The position numbers and the translations under genes were made by a program. From NCBI GenBank assembly GCA_014058105.1, contig JACGCM010001329.1, positions 372,001-436,000 on the forward strand: 64,000 nt of DNA, given 5' to 3'. Under the pieces are notes generated by a model. The model searched no databases, was not told the DNA's origin, and was given only the letters and a program-made list of their open reading frames with translations. Source of the stretch: Kingdonia uniflora. Taxonomy: Eukaryota; Streptophyta; Magnoliopsida; Ranunculales; Circaeasteraceae. Below, piece after piece: positions 11,505 to 23,727 of the stretch (within the stretch, counting starts at the first letter, position 1; each line of letters opens with the position of its first letter).

Positions 11505-11741
11505 AGGTAGAGTAGCGTGAGGACCTCGCCTCCCAACTGTGTACTTCCTGCCCTGTCCGCGGCCCTGACCCTGGCCCTGTTGCTGCGGTCTCTGTACACC
11601 CGGATGGCCTGGAACTAGCTGTCTACTCTGTGTACCATGGAACTGTCGCTGTGGAAACTGCCGGATCTGCTGCGGTCGCGGCTGATAACCAACAGGACTC
11701 TAAAATTATCTCAATGGCTGTGGACCTATGTATGGTTTTGG

Positions 11742-12821
11742 ACAATGCTGCTTGACATGCCCCGTTTCCCCGCAGTTCTAGCACTGACGAGAAGCAAGCT
11801 GTGCTCTCTCGAAATACCGTCCACCCATTACTCTAGCTGCAGTTCCCTCAAACCTCGGCCTCTTCGAACCCAAGCTATTGTACTGATTCTGAACCGCCTT
11901 GCCCTTATCGGGTCTTTGGTCCTGTCTCTGCTGGCCCCTCAAGTCCTTGGACTTACGATCCTCGACATCGTTATGTTCTAAAGACAAACCTTTAGACAAA
12001 ACCTCTCTATATGTACTGGCACCGGAAGTAATCCGGAACTTCCTAAAATACAGATGAAGACCCTTCAGGAACTTCATCTTCCTATGCTCTTCATCTATAA
12101 CAATGAGCAGAACGTAATGAGAAAGCTCGCTAAATCGCTGATCGCACCTCAATATGCTCATATTGCCCTGCTCCAACATATAGAACTCAGAAATGCAGGC
12201 GTCTCTGTAACTCTGCGAAAAATACTGATCGAAGAAACGATCCTGAAAGGATGCCCAAAGAATCGGAGTCTCCACTATGGTCCTCTTGGCCTTATCCCAC
12301 CAATGATCGGCCTCACCCTGAAGTAGATACGTCGCAAGTGTCACCCACTGATCGTCAAGACACTTCATCGTGACCAAAGTCTTCTCAATAGACTTGAACC
12401 ATGCCTATGCCTCAGAAGGAACTAACATGCTAGAAATCGTAAGATGTTTATATCTTTGGAGCTGCTCTAAGTAACTGTGCTTTCTGGCCACTGGGCTCTT
12501 AGCATGCTAAAAATAAGCTGTAAAACCCTCCATGAACTATTTTATCTCTACTGAAACACCGAAAGCGGCTGTAACTGGTAAAATGCCTGCCTACTCTGGA
12601 ATCACTGGAGCAGGCCGGGTACCCTAATGAATCTGAACCCCCGGTACTATCGCTACACCAACCCCAGCCTCTGAAACTATCTGCTTGCTCAAAATGATCG
12701 GGACAAATCCCAAACTCTCCTAACTAATCGCTGGTTCACCAGCTACTGCACCACTGCATAAACCCTCACAAATACCCCCACGGCCCCTTGCACGACCTCT
12801 GCTTCTGCCACCTCTAGCCAT
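11742..12821 (-). pseudogene. Element A gag with zinc knuckle
   Basis: Start is probably ATG at 12819-12821, opening with an Arg/Gly-rich segment (MARGGRSRGRARGRG), a common start for this gag type. The retrotrans_gag core is in the frame 11778-12377 (WWDKAKRT, WASFQDRFFDQYF). A CCHC zinc knuckle (C-x2-C-x4-H-x4-C; CGETGHVKQHC visible) lies at 11742-11783 and is interrupted by a TAG at 11778-11780. Several further stops lie between 12377 and 12821. Gag would package element RNA in cytoplasmic particles. Confidence 0.85.
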
Positions 12822-12974
12822 CTGTACGAATAAAAGAACCACAACTCAGGAAAGGAATACGATAAAATGCATAAAATATGAAAAGAATCGATCCTAACTC
12901 CGTCTATAGAATAACTCGTCATAAGATTCACAAGAACAGAGATAGGAATTAACCTAGTGCTATGACACCAAGTT

Positions 12975-15569
12975 TGTCAGGCCCCCAAATCTAATAATCG
13001 GTAAGCTTGACAAATTACTAGATTCGAAGCTGTGCAAGTCGGGGAATCCACAGATTCGTCCCACGATCAACCGAGCCATAGAAAAGTTCAGGCTCAGTCA
13101 TTCACTTAAAACAATAATCATCAGAGTAAAGAAAAAATAATAAAGCGGAAGCAAAAGATATATATACATATCAGCCTAAAAATAGAATACAATATCTCGA
13201 ATAATGTGCAACGACATACGTTGAGATCACAACAAGAATATCTAACTAAAGAAGATTTGTAACGGCAAAATTGGTTTGAAACAGGCTGAAGCTCACAGTA
13301 ATCCAAGCTACTCAATCTCTGAAAGGGGGGAACAAAGTGAAAGTGAGCAAAACCACGGCATACTAAATACCCAATAAGTCTAAACAACCTACTAATATAA
13401 CAAGTGCAGAGAAGAGGGTGAGGTGAATGAGATAGAGAAGGTTTTAAAGTAAAAGAATAGTAAAATAAGTGACTATGATCCAGATAAAGAGTTATAAGAA
13501 GAGAAAAATGAAGATAAGAGTTTAGAGAAAAGGAATAGTGACAAGGAGTAATGATATGAGTGATGATATAATATGACATGATGAACTGGGATAATCCCAC
13601 AATTATCCCAAATGCTGAATGCTATGATATGCACTGCTAGTCCCAATGCTGAATGATTGATGTTTTAAAATGTGTTACAATCCTATTATAATATTGGTTG
13701 ATAAACTGCTAACATGTTTATCTTAAAGAGATCTGTTAAGGGGATACAATGGGTACGATTTTTGTCAAGCTCGACCAAGCTAATGGATACTCACTTGATC
13801 AAAGTGTTTCCACAGAGCCAAGGTCTGAACTTTATTTTCATTCCAGGGAATTTCAACCTCACCGAGGATAAGTCTAGCACCGGATTCAGACTGTCTCATA
13901 CCTTCCCACACTCTCGGATGGGTATTAAAGGTATGATATTATTCTCAGCCAGTTCTTCACCTACTATTTTAACCCTATGTAGGACTCCTGCGATCCTATC
14001 GGAGGTCAGCCGATGTAGAGCTGTGTTATGTATCCGATCTCGTTAAGTTAAAAGAGTTTTACGTGATTAAAAGATGCAACAGATCTCAAGGATCAAAACA
14101 TAACAGCCGTAAACCCGGCATCACACATAGGACGACCACCTGCATAAGAGCGTGGCAAACAATCTTAACAACAGAAAGAACAGTGACTCGATTGAACCAT
14201 TTAAATACAGATGAGACAAGAACCAAGCCGTCACAACAACTAACCAAGATCAGTCTCTAGAAGACTAAAAAAACCAGCTAGAATACAGCTACGAGAAATT
14301 CCATATTAACAGCCTCTAACTAAACCTAAAGTCAAATGTAAACTATATACCAAGTTACAGAATAACTAACTTATAGGTTAACAACTAATACAAAGAAATA
14401 TAATAACAGACTATAACTAAATCACATACATCTCTCTACACAGAGTACTACTCTAATTAACATCTATTAAATAGTAGTGAAATTTAGAAGTGAAGGGGAA
14501 CTCGCCTGATAATAATCTTGAGTCCTGATGAAACTTAAGCCGGAACTCCAAAACCCAGAATCAGCGATACAGCTAGCGCCACACAGGACAAGCTACAACA
14601 GACAATCCTAACAATAATCAATCAAACCATACGGGAAACCAATAAATAACCAAAACCCTAGAAATCAACCCAACCTCTAATCGGACGAAAATAATGGAAA
14701 AGAATAGGGAAATTACTCACCAAGGATAAAGACGAAGATCACGACAAAGAATCGGCAAGCGAGGGAACGGATTGGATTCCAATTTGGGAAAGAGGGGATT
14801 ATGATTTGGGGGAGAGAGAATGAGAGAGTGTTTATGAATAAAAGAGAAATGTGGTTAAAGGCCCAACATGTACCTAAAAACGCGCCTCTGTTCGAATAGA
14901 ATATATTTCTATTCGAAAAAAACCAAACAGGTAGAACCTTGTTCGAGCAGAAATAAACTTGTTCGAACAGAATGGAACATGATGAAATCAACTAAACATA
15001 CATATTTTCAAACAAAAGAAAATGTTGTTCAAACAAGGAAGAATCTATTCGAACAGAAGATATTTCTATTCGAACAAAAAGAAACATATAAGAACATATT
15101 CGAACAGAGCCAAGGTTGTTCGAACAGGAAAAATCAGTTAGAAACATATTCGAATAGAGAAGGGTTTGTTCGAATAGAATGGGACATTTAAGTCCCCGAA
15201 TACCAAAAACAAAAGATTCCTTCATGGAAAACTGATAGAAACTTAGAGAAAAACCACGGATCCTCCCCGGATCACACCACACCACAAACACCGCTACACA
15301 AACACCACCACCAACCCCACAAAGGGTTCTCAATGCCACAACACAACCACCTCCTCCTAATAATCACTGAAACACCAAAAATGCCGAAAAGGAATCTAAC
15401 CCCCAAAACTTGCCCAAAAGTAATAAAATGGATGCATAATAGATAGAAGGAATTTATGCGGTATGCAAAAACTTAATGGATAGGAATATATGCAGATGGC
15501 AAAAGGATAGAAATATGCAGAAATGGAATATATATTAAAAAATAAAATAAAAAAATACGGGTCATTACA
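12975..15569 (-). repeat. Element A LTR (5' LTR in element orientation)
   Basis: A 2595-bp partner of 5572-8161, carrying its own TTCGAA array at 14885-15185. Next to it on the internal side is the primer-binding-site-like sequence at about 12955-12974. Confidence 0.92.
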
Positions 15570-15800
15570 GACTTAAATCTCTTAAATTTTAATTTGGAAA
15601 CCTAGGGTTTCAATTTTAAGAATTTGTCTATTTCTCATTTTCCCTCATTTTCTTTAATCTTTATTTACTTGTTGAGCTTCGAGATATTCGATATTCTTCA
15701 AGTTTTATCATAAGGTTTGGTTTGATTTAAATATCCTTGATTTCAATTTGGAAACCTACGATTTCAATTTTGAGACTTTTCTCTTGGCCTCTCTCTCATT
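15570..15800. repeat. 159-bp tandem repeat, right of element A
   Basis: About one and a half more units of the repeat seen at 5395-5571: ttggaaacctagggtttcaa at 15594 and a diverged second copy near 15747, with gagatattcgatattcttca between them. Confidence 0.7.
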
Positions 15801-15933
15801 CAGTCATACAAACAGGGCTAGCGTTGGGGTGGGGCCGCTAAAACAGTCGTTTTAGTCCCCACATCGAGAAGGGCCGCAAAAATAAATAAATTTGGGTATA
15901 TATTATTGATCTTAAAATCTCTCTCTCTCACAT

Positions 15934-16148
15934 TTAGATCAGGACCCTCCCTATAAATAGGGAGAGAATGTGACCTAAGAAGGGACTTTTTTTCAAAACC
16001 TCAACCATCTATGAAACCAAAGCAGCTCTAGGGAAAGAAGGAGAAGAGACCCAGAGAGAGTCGAGTCGTGCCCTCCTCTGGTGCGACGTGTCAAGTCTAA
16101 AACTAATAATCACGCATTATCGTCCCTGATAGAACTTCTGAGATTGCA
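15934..16148 (+). repeat. Element C left LTR (3' part)
   Basis: Matches 28562-28782: ctataaatagggagaga with TATA box at 15951-15960, then gtgacctaagaagggac, gagagagtcgagt and aataatcacgcattatcg. The upstream U3 parts of the two copies no longer align. Confidence 0.7.
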
Positions 16149-16236
16149 ATTGGCTTTATTTGTGTCCTTGTGACCAAACTTTACATAACAACGTAAAATA
16201 GTAGTTTCCACGCGAAATCAAACCCAGGAGCAAGCG

Positions 16237-17700
16237 ATGGCAGAGATGCGGGCTGCGCTCCTACAGCTACAAGAACAGATATTGACAAAAGAAGATCAGA
16301 TTCGACAGTTCCAGGTGGTTAACGATGAGATGAGATAAAATCTCATTGCCGGACATCAAGCGCCAGCTGGCATCCCGGTGGCATTCAAAACCATTGGAGA
16401 TTCTACACCACATGAGGTAACGCTCAACGGCCTAAACATTGAAACCCATCCCCGTTGTCCACCGATATGCAGGCTGGTCTACGAGCCCCATACCACCCCA
16501 GTTTACAACCCGTATCCGTTTCCTCAAGGGACAATACTACATACAATTGTTCAACGACCTCTATTACCAAGGCAACCACTATAACAAGTTAGCGGACAAT
16601 GACTACCACCACCATGAATAACACACCAGCTTTGTAATACCAGCCCACCACTACCTAGCCAGTATGTTCTACAATACCAGGGTATGCGTCCCCCCCGCGC
16701 ACTTACAATGTACCCAAGAGCCTCGCATGATAATTATCATGACAACCCTCCTTAATAACATCCATAATTCTGCTCTGACGACCCATCCTACCCACCTAGC
16801 TATGGTCATAGGCAGTATCAAGAAAGAAACCCAACCTACAATGGCCACTTTAACGAACGGTACCAAGGAATACAACAGTTTGGACAACCGTACGTGTCTT
16901 GCGAAGATAGCTACTATGATGAGTCGTCAATCCGGGGAGGACGAGGCCCAAGAAGGAATGAAGGCAAAAGTGACCACCTACCCTTAACAACCGCCTCCAT
17001 CGAAGCATTGATCAGAAACCTACAAAACACCGACCTGGCCAAACGGTTAACGAAGGAAACTCTACGCAGGATACACCCCATTCACGGAGGCCATCAGGAA
17101 TTATGTACAGGGGCAGATTCATTTTAGACCAAAGATAGAGGCCTTCACTGGGAGCCAAGACCCTGGCCAATACATTTTGAAGTTCTAGTATAGTATTAAC
17201 CTGTAACACCAGACAAACGAGCACATGTATCATCTATTCACCTCGACCTTGTCAGATGGGGCCCTCGCCTGGTTTCAAAGCCTTGAACCCAACTCGATAT
17301 CCACATTCGAGCTACTTTTTCTAGCGTTCATGGAATTATACATGCACAACCAGTAATCAAAGAAGCAACTAGCGGAGCTATTTTCTCTAAAATAGTAGGT
17401 CAGAGAAACCATCAATTCCTTTCTGAGGAGGTTCAAGAGCAAGCTAATACTCATTAAAAGAGTGGATGCCCAAACAACTTGCTTGACATTTATGGGCGCA
17501 TACTTACCTAGTTCAAAGTTATGTGAAGCTTTGCACATGAAACAACCAGAGACACTAGAAAATCTATACAAAAAGGTGTGAAAGTACCAAAATATGGAAA
17601 CGGACAACCGCACATCTTCCTCATAAATAGTTCCTCTTCTCACTACTACCTTTATCCCGTTGCCAGTCACGCATCCAGAAATACCCAAAAATCTTAGAGA
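16237..17700 (+). pseudogene. Element C gag, broken
   Basis: ATG at 16237 opens a short coiled-coil-like stretch (MAEMRAALLQLQEQILTKED) that stops after about 30 codons. Further gag-like pieces follow in shifting frames: KIEAFTGSQDPGQYILKF at about 17130, LSDGALAWFQSLEPNSI at about 17250, and INSFLRRFKSKL at about 17410, matching the order of retrotrans_gag cores. Many stops are present. Confidence 0.65.
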
Positions 17701-18068
17701 TATGCCCGACAGGCAACGTAGATACGACGAGGGGAGGAATAATAGAGAGTAAACAAAAATCCTTGAGGTAAAGTTGAACACCCCCATCCGAGAAGATAAG
17801 CTAAAGGTTGAGCGTTGGGAACGGTACTCACCTAGCGAACTCACTATTACATGAGCGGACCTTCTTGTCATCGCTAAAGGTCGACTGTTCCGGATGATCA
17901 TATTGCGCTCATCACATAGTCCACGGCCTAGAAATCGAGAAGTGATATGACCTGATCAACATGACTGAGACATGGTTTAGGAAAGGGCACTACACTCAGT
18001 ACTTAAAATGGCCAATCCCAGCATAAGACATACTCCCTTATAGGGCACTAGTAGAACCAGCAGCGACC

Positions 18069-18695
18069 ATGCAAGTGCAGGGGAACGTGGCATTCTGCGA
18101 GATAATATTAGGAGACATCGACGGGGCACAATCCCATAATGCCATCTCTAACTTTGGGAGGCAATGTTACCGACTAAGTGAGAATCCAAGAATAGCTCAC
18201 GGGATCACAACAGTTCTAGAGATGTACCATGGGCAAGCCATCTGCTTCACAGACAATGACATGGGGTCGGTATTCCATCTACATGACAATGCCTTATTCA
18301 TTTGGATCATGATCGGTAAATTTTTAGTGAAGCACATGTTGGTCGACTCTGGAAGCAGAGCAATCATCCTCTATCACGATGTTCTAGAAAATATTAACAT
18401 GCAAGACTGTATAACACCCTCTAAAACTGATATATCGGGCTTCAACGGGTCTACCAAACGAGCTGTCAGGGAATTAGTTACTCAGGTACAAGTCAGACCC
18501 GTCGTAATGACAACAATCTTTATCATTGTAAACAACTCTTCGGTCCACTATAACGACATCCTCGGATGGGAGTGGATCCATGCAATGAAGGCAGTAAGTA
18601 CCCTCTTCCTACTACCAGGTAATACATTTCCCAATAAAGTTTATAACGTATTAAATACGAAACTGTCAAGTCACTGTTCGTGTTTGTTACTCTAA
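18069..18695 (+). pseudogene. Element C protease region
   Basis: A 208-codon open frame with MLVDSGSRAIILYHDVLEN, a retropepsin-type D-S-G-S motif near residue 96, preceded by the linker after gag. The frame is intact for its length but isolated from gag and RT by stops. Confidence 0.65.
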
Positions 18696-18889
18696 CTCTT
18701 GAGAATTAAATACGAAACTGCCCTTGAGAATTTAAGAAAGAAAGGGAAAAACTTAAAAATTGGGGAATAATAGTGAATAGGGAACGAGCCCATGGCGGTG
18801 GACTCATCCTTCATTTCTGCCTACCTAAACAACATGGAAATTGATACACAATGCACTTTTGACCAAAAATGATGTAATTATAAACACGT

Positions 18890-19470
18890 TTAGTAGAGAA
18901 TGGACACCGCCTCTTGTAGAGCCGGTCGATAAGATTAACCTCAATGACACTATGAGAACTAGGTATATTGTAACACTTTTGACGGGATAAGAACGCTCAG
19001 ACCTTATAACCCTCCTTCAATGGTACAAGGATATATTTACCTGGTCGTTTGAGGAAATGTTGGGCATTGACCCTGGCATTGTCTGTCACCGCTTGCACGT
19101 TAACACCAAGGTAGCACCTGTCAAACAAAAGCCACGACGAACAACCCAAGGTTTTGAGCAGAGATAAACGATGAGATCCAAAAATTACTCAAGGCAAGAT
19201 TTATTAGACCCGTGAATTGTCCCCGATGGGTGACAGATGTGGTGACAGTCCCCAAGAAGATTGATTAAATATGAGTCTGCATTGATTTCACCGTGTTTAC
19301 CAAACTATGGCACTACAGAATGTGACTCAACCTTGAGAAGTGCAGCTTTGGCATTTCCTCAGGGAAGTACCTAGGGTACTTAGCCACTCAACGAGGGATA
19401 GAATATAACCCTGACCAAATACAGGCCTTAGCTTATATGCCATCACCTCAGATATTAAAACAAGTTAAGA
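18890..19470 (+). pseudogene. Element C RT remnant with the palm core deleted
   Basis: The pre-RT and finger region is recognisable (LITLLQWYKDIFTWSFEEM at about 18999). The sequence then jumps at about 19290-19325 from the segment that should precede the palm directly to the post-catalytic LEKCSFGISSGKYLGYLATQ. The roughly 130 residues that normally lie between, including the catalytic aspartate motif, are absent. The residual frame is also broken. Confidence 0.65.
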
Positions 19471-19559
19471 AGCAAGTTCAAAAATGCCAATAGAATACGA
19501 AATGCGAGGCAGATTTCTAGGATATGTTAAGATACTTGGCCACACCCCCAATCCTCAGT

Positions 19560-20430
19560 ACACTAAAGAATCTCGAGCCCCAGGGATTGTACTTGGACAA
19601 TATGGAGCAATCCATTAGCACGATCCTCATCAGAATAAATGTTAAAACCAAGAAACCCGTGTACTTTGTCAGTAAAACCCTCTTGGGGTTAGAATTATAG
19701 TATTCTGTCATAAAAAAATAAGCGCTCGCCTTGGTATACGCATCACAAAAGCTAAGACCATACTTCCAAACCTACAAAATTGAGTTCATAACAACTCAGC
19801 CATTGTAGGAGGTATTTGCGAAGAAAGATAAGGCCTGTCGAATAGAAAAATAGGCAATCACCCTAGAAGAGTTTGACATTTGATTCGAGCCCTAGGTAGC
19901 CACTAAGGGACAGGTCGTGGCAGATCTCTTAGCCGACCTCCCCATTAATAACGAGAACTAAATCAATGAGAAAGAGAATGAAAAAGTCGCTCCTCCCGAT
20001 GATACTGATGCACCATATATAAAGGGGTGACAATTATACATGGACTGATCAGTTAATGCTGGCGATCCAGGCCTAAGGATCGTGTTAATCACTTAAACAA
20101 TAAAACGATAGAGAAAGCCATACGAGTCAACTTCCCACTTAGTAATAATGAAACAAAATATGTAACCCTATTGTATAGAGTAGATATAACATTGGCACTG
20201 GCGTGGAAGAAATTTTATCTTTTTTGAGTCATAGCTTGTTGTTAACCAGCATAGAAGGACGTTCCAGGCTAATAGAAAGATGGCCGAATACATGGAGATC
20301 TTAAAGCAAAGAATCAAAAAATTCAAGAAGGTCAACCTCGAACATATTTACCGAGGCAAGAACAAGCATTCTGACACCTTTGCTTATTTAGCTAGAGTCA
20401 TCGACGACTGACTAAGAGCTATCCAAGTCG
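19560..20430 (+). pseudogene. Element C RNase H and second (archaeal-type) RNase H
   Basis: First RNase H: KKPVYFVSKTLLG near 19650 and ALALVYASQKLRPYFQTYKI near 19725. Second domain: SVNAGDPGLRIVL near 20050, in the position of the extra RNase H of Tat elements. Frame broken by stops. Confidence 0.6.
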
Positions 20431-20499
20431 AAGTCCTCGACCAGCCAAGCATACTAGAATGTAAGAAAGAAGTAATGCAAATTGACAGTGGGGCCAAAA

Positions 20500-21703
20500 A
20501 TAAGTAATCTGACTGGCGACGACCACTTATTGATTTCTTAGGTGAACTTTACATCCTCCTAGCGGATAGATCGACCACTAAAAGTATTTGTAACAAAGCA
20601 AGGAAATATATGGTGATAAAAAATGGGCCTTACATAACGAGCCTGTACACCCCACACCTCAAGTGTATTGTCGGAGAGCGTGTGAAGACGGTCATCGAAG
20701 AAATCCATGAGGGGGTATTTGGAGTACGCACAACAGGTAGGTCCATGGCTGAACGAGTGCAGACACAGGGACTTTATTGGCCAATGATGAGGCAAAACTT
20801 CATAGAATATGCCAAAAAGTACGACAAATGTCAGTTCCACGGTCATCTTATCCATTCCCCTGCTGTAAACCTCCATATAATCTCAAGGACATAGTCGGAG
20901 CGCTCCCCATGGCAAGTGGGAGACGTAAATGGTTATTGGTCGCTAAAGACTATTTTACCAAGTGGGTTAAAGTTATACCACTCACTCATATAAGAGAAGA
21001 AGAGGTAATCAACTTCCTGTGGAAGCACATCATCACAAGGTTCAGCGTTCCAGCGGTCCTGATGGCAGATAATAGAATTAGTTTGCTGGTAGTAAGGTTG
21101 CTGAGTTCATGTGACCCTACAACATCAAACTATTATCGTCAACTCCAAGGTACCCCCAAGGGAACGGGTAGGCTGAAGTGACCAAAAAACGATAATTGAT
21201 GATATTAGTAAGAGGTTGGACACCGCCAAAGGCCGATGGGTCAGCGAACTACCCCACATTTTATGGTCCTACCGAACGACTCTCTGAAAGTTGATAGGTT
21301 TCACTCTGTTTATGCTTACCTATGGGTCCAAGGAAGTGCTTCTCACTGAGGTCATAGCCCATACAACTAGATCTCTGGTCGTTTGCAGTGAAATAGGCGG
21401 CCGACTCCTCGTAAAAACCTTGATTTTATTGACAAAATAAGAGATGTGGCTTCCTCCCAAATGTTAAGGTACCAGGAGACACTGAAGCAAAATTTTAATA
21501 AACGAGTCCGTTCACAAGTTCTAAGAGGGGGAGTACGTGATAAATAAGGTCTCCGCTACAGCTCAAAACCACAATAAATGTAAACATTAACCAAACTGGG
21601 AGGGACCGTACCTCATCTCATAGGCTGTTGATGGAAATGCATACTACTTAATGAATAGCGACGAGGAAGAGTTAAAATCTCATTGGAATGCAATGAATCT
21701 CTG
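20500..21703 (+). pseudogene. Element C integrase
   Basis: The zinc-binding H-H-C-C region is in 20610-20894 (EIHEGVFG, GLYWPMMRQNF, YDKCQFHG). The catalytic core continues in the overlapping frame 20777-21181 (YFTKWVKVIPLTHI, RFSVPAVLMADN). Further pieces run to about 21700 (WVSELPHILWSYRTTL). A frameshift separates zinc finger and core, and stops interrupt the third acidic-residue region. Confidence 0.75.
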
Positions 21704-21819
21704 AAATTGAAACTAATTGCGTACCCTGATTGTATAAATTTATCAAGCAAAGTTTCAATACTCGTTTGGTCTAACATAAATATTATTGACACCGAGGCCG
21801 CGTTTGAAGTTAAATGCCC

Positions 21820-22320
21820 TCTCAAATACTGGAGTCATTTTTGGAAGTCACACCGACCTCCCCTATACTGTGGGCATTTTTGAGGTAAAAGCCCCTCCCC
21901 AAATAAAATAAAATAAAATAAAATACTGGAGTCATTTTTTGAAGAAAAAATGGCCTCCAACATACTGGAGGCATTTTTTTAAAAGTAAACCCCCTTCCCC
22001 CAAGTATTGGAGTCGTTTTTGAAGTAAAACACCCCCCAATATACTGGAGTCATTTTTTAAAATAAAATGCCCCCCCTCCCCCCAAGTATTAAAGTCGTTT
22101 TTGAAGTAAAACACCCCCCCAATATACTGGAGTCATTTTTTTGAAGTAAAAATGGTCTCACCTATACTGGCCCACTGGGGGCATTTTTGAAGTAAAGCTC
22201 CCCCCCTAAGTACTAGATTAGATTTTTGAATTAAAAGCGGCCTCCCCTATGCTGGGAGTGTTTTTGACATATAAAGTCCCCCCAACAAATGAAGTCATTT
22301 TTGAAGGCCCCTAATATTTT
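21820..22320. repeat. Short tandem array, about 37-46 bp units
   Basis: About ten units built on actggagtcatttttgaagtaaaa followed by a C-rich tract (cccccc) of variable length. The array lies directly 3' of element C pol. Confidence 0.85.
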
Positions 22321-22395
22321 TATTTAATATAGACAAGAGTATTACGACAATACTGTACGAGGAAGAATAAATCAAATAAATGACATACAAGTTAG

Positions 22396-23092
22396 AGCTT
22401 GCAAAGTGATCCATCACCCGCCAACCCGACCCTATTTTTGGCGGGTTTGGGTTTGGACTTAATAGGTGGCGGGTCATTTAACCCGAACCCAACTAACCCA
22501 TTTAATAAAGAGGTTGAGTTAGGGTTTACCTTAAACGGTTCAGGTTGACCCGTGATCCGTTTAAGTTTGATTTGGGCCAATTATAATTTATGATTTTTAT
22601 GGTTTCATCCATTATTCTAAGTAAGATTTGAGCCCAAAGAAAGATTTATGTGTTATTACTACCAATAAACATATGGCATTTGATCTGATCCTACCTCAAT
22701 TTCATTATCTCATCTTCTATTATTACTACTCATTTCTTTAACAAAGCCACTTTCATAAAATCAGAATTTAATCTCCATTTGCATTACTGGACTCATTATT
22801 TGATAACACATGCAACTTAAATATCTACCAACCAAAGCTTCAACAAACCCACTATCACACAATTGTGTTAAATGAGATTAAGACCCATGACCCATAACCG
22901 ACCTAAACCTAAATTAATATTTAAATAGGTCAAATGGGTCGGGTCGGGTTGGCATGCTTAAATTGGAGTCAGGTTTGGGTTTATATTTTTGTCCCGTTTA
23001 ACTAAACGGGTCAAGTTTGGATTTATATTTTTGATCTACGAACCCGTTATGACCCGACCCGTGCAACCCATTACCGACCCATTTGCCACCCC
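22396..23092. mobile_element. GC-rich-ended hAT-like non-autonomous element (tentative)
   Basis: Both ends are rich in acccg/cgggt words (cacccgccaacccgaccc on the left; ttaccgacccatttgccacc on the right), with an AT-rich non-coding middle. Ends reading GGTGGCAAATGGGTCGG are typical of many plant hAT-type non-autonomous elements. The terminal repeats are poor and I found no 8-bp duplication. Confidence 0.35.
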
Positions 23093-23192
23093 AAATACAA
23101 GTGCACAATTTTTTATTTTTTTTATTCACGACATCGTACCAACAATATTACAAGGTAATTTAGGCAAGACACCCAGGATACCCATATTTCTT

Positions 23193-23426
23193 CTTAAGTG
23201 ACTAATAGCCTTTGATACTCCTCGTACAGTCCCAGCTCCACCAATGCCATCATTTGCAGTTCAAAGCTATGGTTATAGGAGCTCAGCATCACATCATAAA
23301 ACAAAACATATAAGTTCTACCCTTCATGCACCTCATTTTGATCACATTCAGGAAGTAACTACAAAACGTGGCACTGGCGGTGTTATAGTTCACCAACCAG
23401 ACCCCCATCCCTCAAAAGGAGAGTAG
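23193..23426 (+). CDS. Unrecognised open frame, possibly a captured gene piece
   Basis: An open stretch of about 77 codons rich in Pro, His and Ser (FDTPRTVPAPPMPSFAVQSY in its first part), ending at a TAG near 23426. The codon pattern looks less random than the surrounding AT-rich DNA. I do not recognise the family. It lies between a GC-rich-ended insert and the 91-bp array inside element C. It may equally be non-coding. Confidence 0.25.
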
Positions 23427-23727
23427 TCCATTTGTCAACCACCGATGCAATTAGGGCTTCTATCTCTTTATAACGGGATTGGGATCGAGTCTTCATCAAA
23501 CTCACCGAAGCAATAAATGATTAAAACTAAGAAATATGCAGCATAAAATGGCAGGTTGACATCTTTTATAGAAATTAAGTTCAATGCCAACAATAAATAT
23601 GGTGCCACAAAATCAGCGCCGTCAGTTTAAAACAAAAGGACTTGGCCAAAGTCAACCCAGCTCCTTCCCCAGATACACCGGCACAGAAAACACAGGTAGC
23701 TCCCAAACGTTTTCCCAAGGCTGTAAT

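Larger units (their letters stand above)
5572..15569 (-). mobile_element. Element A: Tekay/Del-like Ty3/Gypsy chromovirus, near full length, decayed
   Basis: A 10-kb LTR retrotransposon on the minus strand. It has two LTRs of 2590 and 2595 bp starting TGTAATGACCC and ending TGACA in element orientation, and gag, protease, RT, RNase H, integrase and a chromodomain-like tail in Gypsy order. The target duplication is gattt (5567-5571) against gactt (15570-15574), 4 of 5 matching. The primer binding site lies next to the 5' LTR (about 12955-12974, minus: TGGTGTCATAGCA), resembling the initiator-Met-type site. In a stretch of about 220 bp I count roughly 14 differences between LTRs, so it is not recent. 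Many frames are broken by TAG and TGA. Very long LTRs and the C-terminal tail point to Tekay/Del; the clade should be confirmed by an RT tree. Confidence 0.92.

Noticed and set aside
11637..12326. Plus-strand frames of 90-114 codons
   Set aside because: Antisense to element A gag, with no recognisable protein features.
15800..15933. Left end of the same DNA transposon seen at 28145-28515
   Set aside because: Both have acagtcg(c)tttta words, but the similarity is short and the ends cannot be paired as terminal inverted repeats.
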